This document shows, in pieces, positions 57,793-64,000 of a stretch of DNA of 64,000 bases (its first letter is position 1; the number at the start of each line of letters is the position of its first letter). The position numbers and the translations under genes are program-made. Origin of the DNA: an uncultured Opitutia bacterium (GTDB lineage Bacteria > Verrucomicrobiota > Verrucomicrobiia > Opitutales > Opitutaceae); assembly GCA_903881475.1 (NCBI GenBank), contig CAIRTK010000015.1, positions 1 through 64,000 of the forward strand, given 5' to 3'. Below the pieces are notes generated by a model. That model made no database searches and was not told where the DNA came from. It was given only the letters and a program-made list of their open reading frames with translations.

Positions 57793-60000
57793 ATGTCGCG
57801 CTTCACCCTTCCGCTCGGCCTCCTCGCCGCCCTCCTGCCCGTCTCCCTCTCCGCCGCGGCGCCCCAGGCCGCCGTGCCGCACGTCGATTTCGGCTACGCC
57901 TTCGGCTTTCCGCACCGGCTCACCGTCGCCCCACCCGACAGCGGCGACAAGACCCTCGTGGACTGCGACCCCGGCCAGGTCACCCTTTCCTGGAGCTACG
58001 ACAACCTGCTCAGCTTCCCCGTGGCCAATTTTTTCGGCCCAACCACCCAGTGGAAGGTCGTGCTGCAGCCGGAGGTTGACGGCCAGCGGCTCACCCAGTC
58101 CACCTGGCACCGCTCGGAGGGCTGGCTGCCCGTCCTGACCTCGGAGTTCACCGGCTCACCGGTACATGCCGTCCTCGAAGTCTCGGGCGGCGTGCGCGCC
58201 GCCATTGTCCGCGTCCAGTTCACCAACACCGATCCCGCCCATGCCCACGCCGCGGGCGTCAACTGCTCCGTCCCCGGCAACTGGCGCGGCGTGAATCCCG
58301 CCGGCGTCGACGCCGGCCTGCCGGCCAACGCCCGCGACGCCCTCGTCGCCGGCTGGAAGGCCCGCGCCGACCGCGTGATCCTCGCCAGTGTCGGCGGCGA
58401 GGACTACAAGCTCACGCCCAATACCCTCCACCCCGTCCTGCAGCTCGCCCCCGGCGAGACCAAGACCCTGTGGATCATCCGGCCCTACCGCGTGTACGAA
58501 TCCATGCTGCCCGAGTTGCGCCAGCGCGACTGGGCGCGGGAGTTCGCCGACAGCAAGGAAACCTGGCGCACGCTGATCGGCCGCACCGCGCGCCTCGCGC
58601 TCCCGGATGATGGCGTGCGCAACGCCTACTACGCCGGCCTCGCCGACATCTTCATCATGCGCGAGCCCGTCCCCGGCGACTACCTCGGTACGCTGCCCGG
58701 CACCGAGGTTTACCGCGGGGCCAACCCCATCGAGGCCGCGATCGCCTGCATCTGCCTTGACCAGGCCGGCCTGCCGGTCGAGGCCCTCGACGGCTACCGG
58801 CTCTCGCTCGACATGCAGAACTTCGACGGCTGCTGGGCGGGCTCCACAAGCTGGGACCGGACCGGCTGGATGGCCGCCGGATTCAAGGCGTGGTTTGTCA
58901 TGGAGCACTACCGGATGACCCGCGACCGCGGGTTCCTGACCGACATCTTCCCGCGGATGATCGCGAGCAGCCGCTGGCAGGAGCGCGCGCGCGAACGCAC
59001 CCGCGTGCTGGTCAACGGGCAGAAGCCGCTCAACTACGGCCTCCTCCCTCCCGGTATGGGCGATGCCGGATTGAAGAACGACGACAGCCTCTACGGGGTC
59101 TTCATTCCGCATAACGGCTGGGCCGTTTATGCCGACCAGCAGACCGTGCTGGCCGCCGAGGCGCTGGGCCTCACCGCGGAAACCGCCGAGCTGCAGCGTG
59201 ATTATGACGCTGCGCGCACCGACCTGCTCGACACCGTCCGCCGCGGCGCCATTGCGGAAAATGGCTACCGCTGGATCCCCGGTGTCGCCGGCAAGACGAG
59301 CGGCAGCCGCTGGGGCGCCCTGAACTTCGCCTTTCCGTTCCGGCTGCTGCCGCCCGATGACGAGCTGATCACCGGCACCATCCGGAAGATGGAAACCAAG
59401 ATGAGCCCCGGCGGCCTGCCGATCCACACCGGCTGGATGGAAAACGGCATGTGGGTCGCCATCGCCCTCGACAATCTTGCCGAAGCCCATCTCCTCCGCG
59501 GCGACGGCGACGCGTCGGCCAAATATCTCTACGCCACGCTGAATCACGGCACCCCGCTCTACTCGTGGTGCGAGGAGCGCGGCCCCGAGCCCGGCGCCTC
59601 CCAGACCTCCGGCGACCGTCAGCACCTCTGGACCCCGGTCGCCGTCGTCCGCCTGCTGCGCGACAGCCTGGTGTTTGAAGACGGCACCACGCTCCACCTC
59701 GCCCGCGGCGCGGACCGCTCCTGGCTGGCCCGCGGCCCCGTTGGCGGCACCGGCTTCCGCAGCCATTTCGGGCCGGTGTCCTATCAATTGACGGACGACG
59801 CGCCCGCCCATCAGGTCCACGGCCAGGTCACGCTGACCGCCGGCCGCCAGCCGGACACGCTGCAGGTCCACGTGCGCCTGCCGAACGGGGAAAAGGTGAC
59901 CGCCGTGGATGACCCGGCCGCGCGCATCCTCGCCGATGGCGAAACCGTGGAGTGGACGCATCCGGCCGCGGAGTTCCATTTCACGGCGACCGTGCGCTAA
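57793..60000 (+). CDS. Exported protein with (alpha/alpha)6-barrel glycosidase-like region
   Basis: Signal peptide LLAALLPVSLSAAAPQA; DGCWAGSTSWDRTGWMAAGFKAWFVMEHYRMTRDRGFLTDIFPRMIASSRW...GLLPPGMGDAGLKNDDSLYG. Confidence 0.75.
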   Translation: MSRFTLPLGLLAALLPVSLSAAAPQAAVPHVDFGYAFGFPHRLTVAPPDSGDKTLVDCDPGQVTLSWSYDNLLSFPVANFFGPTTQWKVVLQPEVDGQRLTQSTWHRSEGWLPVLTSEFTGSPVHAVLEVSGGVRAAIVRVQFTNTDPAHAHAAGVNCSVPGNWRGVNPAGVDAGLPANARDALVAGWKARADRVILASVGGEDYKLTPNTLHPVLQLAPGETKTLWIIRPYRVYESMLPELRQRDWAREFADSKETWRTLIGRTARLALPDDGVRNAYYAGLADIFIMREPVPGDYLGTLPGTEVYRGANPIEAAIACICLDQAGLPVEALDGYRLSLDMQNFDGCWAGSTSWDRTGWMAAGFKAWFVMEHYRMTRDRGFLTDIFPRMIASSRWQERARERTRVLVNGQKPLNYGLLPPGMGDAGLKNDDSLYGVFIPHNGWAVYADQQTVLAAEALGLTAETAELQRDYDAARTDLLDTVRRGAIAENGYRWIPGVAGKTSGSRWGALNFAFPFRLLPPDDELITGTIRKMETKMSPGGLPIHTGWMENGMWVAIALDNLAEAHLLRGDGDASAKYLYATLNHGTPLYSWCEERGPEPGASQTSGDRQHLWTPVAVVRLLRDSLVFEDGTTLHLARGADRSWLARGPVGGTGFRSHFGPVSYQLTDDAPAHQVHGQVTLTAGRQPDTLQVHVRLPNGEKVTAVDDPAARILADGETVEWTHPAAEFHFTATVR

Positions 60001-60020
60001 GCCGGTCACCCGCGATCCGG

Positions 60021-60047
60021 GTAGGGCGGTTCTTTGACCCGCCCTAC
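60021..60047. repeat. Short hairpin gtagggcgg ... ccgccctac
   Basis: 9-bp complementary arms directly after the glycosidase-like gene. Confidence 0.6.
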
Positions 60048-60368
60048 TCCGGAATGATTGACCACAAGTGCCCTATTTAGGCGCGCCCTATCCTCCACGT
60101 GTAGGACTTTCATGGCTGGCGTTTAAGGGTGGGGACTTCGCCCGGATCTTTCGGGCAGCACCTCGAAAGGGATTAAGCAACGACAGCTTAGAAATATTCG
60201 CATATTACTAACGATTTAGCAAACTACCGGGAATCCGGTAGCGGCAGGGCCTTTCACCGGCCGCTGGATGCACGGCGGAAAATCCGCCAAGGATTCGGCC
60301 CGGCCGTCTTCATCCGGGCCGACCGGATCCGTCCAGCTGCACCGCGGCCGGCCCGCGCCTGCCTGCGG

Positions 60369-61256
60369 CTAAACCGATTGCAGGAAATCCCGCGAGGCGA
60401 GAAATCCGCGCCGCTCGCCCTCGATCGTGCCGTTGTAGTTCACGTCCTCCAGTTCGATCGAGACATGGCCGCCAAAACCGGCCGACTTGAGGACACTGAA
60501 GATTTTCGTCCACGGCGCCTGGCCCGCCCCCGGAATGGTGTAGCGCCAGAAATAGCCGCCCCACGGCAGTCCTTCGGCGAACACCCCGGCTTGCTCGGTG
60601 CCGATATTGTAGAGCCGCTCCGGGTCGATGAAGGTGTCCTTGCCGTGCACATGCACGACGTGCGGGGCGAACTCCTGCACAAACCGCACCGGGTCGATGC
60701 CCATGCGGATCAAGTGCGAAGGGTCGTAGTTGATCCCGTAGTGCGGCGAATTCATCTCCTTCAGGAACGCGCGGTAGGACTCGGGATTGCAGCACTGCGC
60801 ATTGCACCCCGGCCAGCCCTCGACCGAGAGCTTTGTCCCGGTTTCCTTCAGCACGTCGCGCAGCTGCCCGTAGGTCTCGACCATGTGGCCGAACGTCACC
60901 TTGCGCGCGAGTTTCTCATCCTCGGCCAGCATGACCACGAAGAACAGCTTCACGCCCTTGGCCGCGGCCGCGCGGATCGCGGCCTGCGCCACGGCCACGG
61001 CGGACTTCCGGTGCGCCGCGTCGGCGGACAGCATGCCCTGCCACTCGGCGCCGAGCAGGTCCATCGTGCCGATGGCGAGCCCCGCCTTTTGCCATTCCGG
61101 GACCGTCTCCAGCTGATTGGAGTACACATCCACGCAGCCGAAGCCGTGGGCCTTGATCCAGGCCGCGGTCTCGGCGGCCGGGGCCTTGGCAAAATCGCCG
61201 GTGAGGCGGAGGCCGATGGGGAATCCACCGGTGCGAGTCAGGGCGGGAGTGCTCAT
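60369..61256 (-). CDS. Sugar phosphate isomerase/epimerase (xylose-isomerase-like TIM barrel)
   Basis: MSTPALTRTGGFPIGLRLTGDFAKAPAAETAAWIKAHGFGCVDVYS...YGINYDPSHLIRMGIDP...VSIELED. Confidence 0.85.
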   Translation of the reverse strand: MSTPALTRTGGFPIGLRLTGDFAKAPAAETAAWIKAHGFGCVDVYSNQLETVPEWQKAGLAIGTMDLLGAEWQGMLSADAAHRKSAVAVAQAAIRAAAAKGVKLFFVVMLAEDEKLARKVTFGHMVETYGQLRDVLKETGTKLSVEGWPGCNAQCCNPESYRAFLKEMNSPHYGINYDPSHLIRMGIDPVRFVQEFAPHVVHVHGKDTFIDPERLYNIGTEQAGVFAEGLPWGGYFWRYTIPGAGQAPWTKIFSVLKSAGFGGHVSIELEDVNYNGTIEGERRGFLASRDFLQSV

Positions 61257-62098
61257 GGGAGTTTTGAAAAGACGGTTTGCATGGCGTCGAACATCCGCTT
61301 GGCCGCGACGGCCGGTGGCAGCGCCCAAAGCTCGTCGTTGAACATCTCGATGGCGTAGCTGCCGCGGTAGCCGAGCTTCTCAAAGCGGCCGAACAGCTCG
61401 ACGAGGTCGTAGGCGCTCCTGGGATCGCCGGGCAGCAGGCGCGCGGTGTTGCAGTCGGTCGTCTCCGCCGGCGTCGCGGGCATGTTGTCCACGTGCACGT
61501 GCTTGATCCACTTTGCGGTCTCCGCGGTGATGTGCTCGGTCTTCGAGGGCGTGGAGTGGAAGTGCGCGGGGTCGAAGAGCACGCCGACGTTGGCCGCGCC
61601 GGACAGCTTCGCGATTTCCACCGTGGCGAGGAAGGTCTTCACCATGCCCCAGTTGAACTCGATCGCCATGGTGATGTTGTACGGCCTGACCGCGTCGCCC
61701 ACCGCGCGCGCGGCCTCGGCCATGCGCTCGATCACGTTGGGCACCTCCTTGGCGCCGGGCCAGTTGATGTAGTCGGTGCCGACCACCATCATCGTGCCGC
61801 CGAGGGCGGCGATGAGCTCTGCGTTCTGGACGTGCTCGTCCCGGCTCTTCGCGATCTCGGCCGGCGTGCCGAGCCCGACGAGGTTCTGGTTGAATCCCCC
61901 GGACACGCTCAGGCCGTACCCGTTGATGATCGCGCGCGCCTGGGCGACGGACAGGCTCCGCTTCTTGAGCTCGTCGCGGATCTGGTTGAGCGGCGTTTCG
62001 ATGGTGCGGAAGCCGGCCTGGGCGCACGCCGCGGCAACCTCCTCCAGGTTGGTGAATTTGAGCGAGACCGTGTTAAGGCCGAGACGGTTGATATTCAT
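61253..62098 (-). CDS. Sugar phosphate isomerase/epimerase (xylose-isomerase-like TIM barrel)
   Basis: MNINRLGLNTVSLKFTNLEEVAAACAQAGFRTIETPLNQI...VGVLFDPAHFHSTPSKTEH...GSYAIEMFNDELW; ATGA overlap with the downstream gene. Confidence 0.85.
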   Translation of the reverse strand: MNINRLGLNTVSLKFTNLEEVAAACAQAGFRTIETPLNQIRDELKKRSLSVAQARAIINGYGLSVSGGFNQNLVGLGTPAEIAKSRDEHVQNAELIAALGGTMMVVGTDYINWPGAKEVPNVIERMAEAARAVGDAVRPYNITMAIEFNWGMVKTFLATVEIAKLSGAANVGVLFDPAHFHSTPSKTEHITAETAKWIKHVHVDNMPATPAETTDCNTARLLPGDPRSAYDLVELFGRFEKLGYRGSYAIEMFNDELWALPPAVAAKRMFDAMQTVFSKLP

Positions 62099-62131
62099 GG
62101 AAAGTGGGATTTTGGGAAAATGAGGAAATCA

Positions 62132-62193
62132 GGAACTCAGGAATTGGTTGCCCGGGAAAAATCCGCCGGATTGTTCCAGTTTTCCTGAGTTCC
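62132..62193. repeat. Inverted repeat between isomerase and oxidoreductase genes
   Basis: ggaactcaggaa (62132-62143) / ttcctgagttcc (62182-62193). Confidence 0.65.
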
Positions 62194-62203
62194 ACATTAC
62201 AAA

Positions 62204-63277
62204 TCAGAAACTCAGCTTGATCCCCGCACCCTTCTGCTGGAGGCGGAGGAAGTCACGGGCGATCGCGAGATCCTTCGTCGCGTCCACCGCGGTGCAGAGC
62301 GGCGTGCTTTCGCCCTGGACGGCGCGGATGAAGTTCGCGGCCTGCGAGCGCATGGCGTGCCACGGCGCAAAGACGGGTTCGATCGACTTCGGCGTTTCGG
62401 TCCCGCCGAGATCCTCGAAGATCTGTAGCTTGCCGGGCCGGTCGATCACCATCGGCGCCGGCAGGTCGAGCTTGAGGTAGCCCTTGTCAAAGCCGACCAG
62501 GGCCGACTCCTGCCAGTCCTGGGTCGTGTGGTACGGCGCCATCTCGAGGATGCCCGACACGCCGCTCTCCGAGCGGATGCCCATGTATTGGCCGTTCTCG
62601 TCGGCCACGGTGACCTTGAAATCCTCGCCGAGCAGGTAGCGCAGGAGGTTGATCTGGTGGATGTAGAAATTCGTCAGCTCGAAATTCCGCTTCGCGCCCT
62701 CCTCGTCAAAGCCCGCCGGCGGCGCGTCGGCCTTCATGTCCGGGTATTTCTCATCCGTGACGATGCGGGTCGAGAAGCCCTCGGCGTCCCACTTGCCGGG
62801 CGGCATGGTGACGCGGATGTAGCGCAGCTTGCCGAATTTCCCGGACGCCTTCCACTCGCGGATTTTTTCGGCCGCGGCGACGGACGCAAGGTCGCTGCGC
62901 TTGTGATAGGCGACGTAGATCGGCGCCTGGTGCCGCTTGGAGAGCGCCGTGAGGTTTTCCGCGATCTCCACGCTGTGCGCGAGGGGCTTCTCGATCATGA
63001 TCGGCTTGCCCGCCGCGATCACCGCCGGCAGCAGGCCGCCGTGGAACCAGAAACACTGGATCGCGACAAATGCGTCCACCTTCGCCTTGGCGATCAGTTC
63101 CGCGTCGGTGGCGTACACCTCGGGGATGTTCCAGTGCTTCGCAACCTGCGCCGCGAGCTGGGGCCGCAATTCCGCCATCGCGACCACCTCGCAGTTGGGC
63201 AGGGTCGCATAATTGCGCAGGTGCGCCATCTGACCCATGTTGCCGGTGCCGATGAAACCGAGTCTGATTTTTTTCAT
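62204..63277 (-). CDS. Gfo/Idh/MocA family oxidoreductase
   Basis: KIRLGFIGTGNMGQMAHLRNYATLPNCEVVAMAELRPQLA...GKPIMIEKPLAHSVE. Confidence 0.93.
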   Translation of the reverse strand: MKKIRLGFIGTGNMGQMAHLRNYATLPNCEVVAMAELRPQLAAQVAKHWNIPEVYATDAELIAKAKVDAFVAIQCFWFHGGLLPAVIAAGKPIMIEKPLAHSVEIAENLTALSKRHQAPIYVAYHKRSDLASVAAAEKIREWKASGKFGKLRYIRVTMPPGKWDAEGFSTRIVTDEKYPDMKADAPPAGFDEEGAKRNFELTNFYIHQINLLRYLLGEDFKVTVADENGQYMGIRSESGVSGILEMAPYHTTQDWQESALVGFDKGYLKLDLPAPMVIDRPGKLQIFEDLGGTETPKSIEPVFAPWHAMRSQAANFIRAVQGESTPLCTAVDATKDLAIARDFLRLQQKGAGIKLSF

Positions 63278-63611
63278 TGGGGAAATTGACCGTCAACCGC
63301 CCGCCCGTCCGTCATTCGCTGAGGACACCCCTGCCTTCCGCCCAGGGCAGAATTCGAAGCAACGCTTCATGGAACAGGGGAGGAGGTGGAGCATAGTGAG
63401 GAGGGCTTCGCGCACCATGGTCGCAGGACCGGTACGTCCACCCCTCCCGGGGTCGAAAGCAAGAGCGCGGCACAATGGGCCGAATCCGCCCGCGCCGCCA
63501 AGAACTGTTTTGGAATTTTGCGTCATGGCCGAAGAAAATTCAGCAGCAAGGCAGGGCGCCGGCCCGGGATTGCCTGCCCCTCCCCCGCCCTCCAGCGTTC
63601 CGCCCACGCTT

Positions 63612-64000
63612 ATGTCCACCTTCCTCTCCGACCGCCGTGCCCGGGTCGCCTCTGCCCTCAATCTCGGCGACGCCCTCCTGCTGGTGGGCGCCGGCGAACC
63701 CATTCCGCTGCCCGAGCGCACCGACCAGACGTACCCTTTCCGCGCCGACGCCGAGTATTTCTACCTCGCCGTCCAGGAATGCCCGGGCGGGGTCGTCGCC
63801 TTTGACCCGCGGGACGGCGAGCGCGAAGGCTGGGTGTCCTTCGTGCCCGATGTCACGGAGGGCGAGCGGATCTGGGAGGGACGCCAGCAACCGCCCGGAG
63901 TATCCCTCGCCACGCTCAAGCCCTGGCTGGCAGCCCGGCGCGGGCGGCCCATCGCCGCGCTCGGCGCGCCCTTGCCAGACGTGCAACCCGACGCCGGGCA
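63612..64000 (+). CDS. Aminopeptidase P family (N-terminal part, truncated by window end)
   Basis: MSTFLSDRRARVASALNLGDALLLVGAGEPIPLPERTDQTYPFRADAEYFYLAVQECPGGVVAFDPRDGEREGWVSFVPDVTEGERIWEG... Confidence 0.75.
   Translation, partial: MSTFLSDRRARVASALNLGDALLLVGAGEPIPLPERTDQTYPFRADAEYFYLAVQECPGGVVAFDPRDGEREGWVSFVPDVTEGERIWEGRQQPPGVSLATLKPWLAARRGRPIAALGAPLPDVQPDAG

Overview
High-GC, gene-dense bacterial chromosome segment, probably Verrucomicrobiota/Opitutaceae (inferred from gene content and repeat style; not proven). It has three parts. (1) ~0.2-18 kb: a near-complete purine/urate catabolic locus: XdhC, fused xanthine dehydrogenase, guanine and 8-oxoguanine deaminases, PuuD-type membrane urate oxidase, UraH, UraD, allantoinase, allantoate amidohydrolase, ureidoglycine aminohydrolase, malate synthase and two NCS2 permeases. 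(2) ~18-56 kb: a respiratory super-locus: a group-1 [NiFe] hydrogenase with the six-Cys signature of O2-tolerant enzymes, HypABFCDE, HupE, ResB/CcsA cytochrome c maturation, HemN/HemG/HemA, a 7-heme NapC/NirT-type cytochrome, an 8-heme MtrA/DmsE-type lipoprotein plus a ~730-aa MtrB-like beta-barrel (porin-cytochrome conduit), and an NrfD / Tat 4x[4Fe-4S] / tetraheme / monoheme quinol-oxidoreductase module. (3) ~56-64 kb: small hypotheticals, a GNAT remnant and sugar-metabolism genes. The main new observation is a recurrent regulatory element. Paired direct repeats of about SSCAARNNNTGCGSA with a constant 21-bp pitch (15-bp box, 6-bp spacer) occur, with varying box quality, upstream of about 12 transcription units across part 2 and were not seen in the purine part. 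The geometry suits an AraC-family activator, and a PocR-domain AraC regulator is encoded inside the locus next to a promoter with two such pairs. Also noted: five copies of a ~115-bp palindromic intergenic repeat, a three-copy second hairpin family, a probable single-base frameshift in a two-domain lipoprotein gene, and a DoxX-DUF3419-UbiA cassette between hyp genes. All calls are from reading the sequence; no database search was run.
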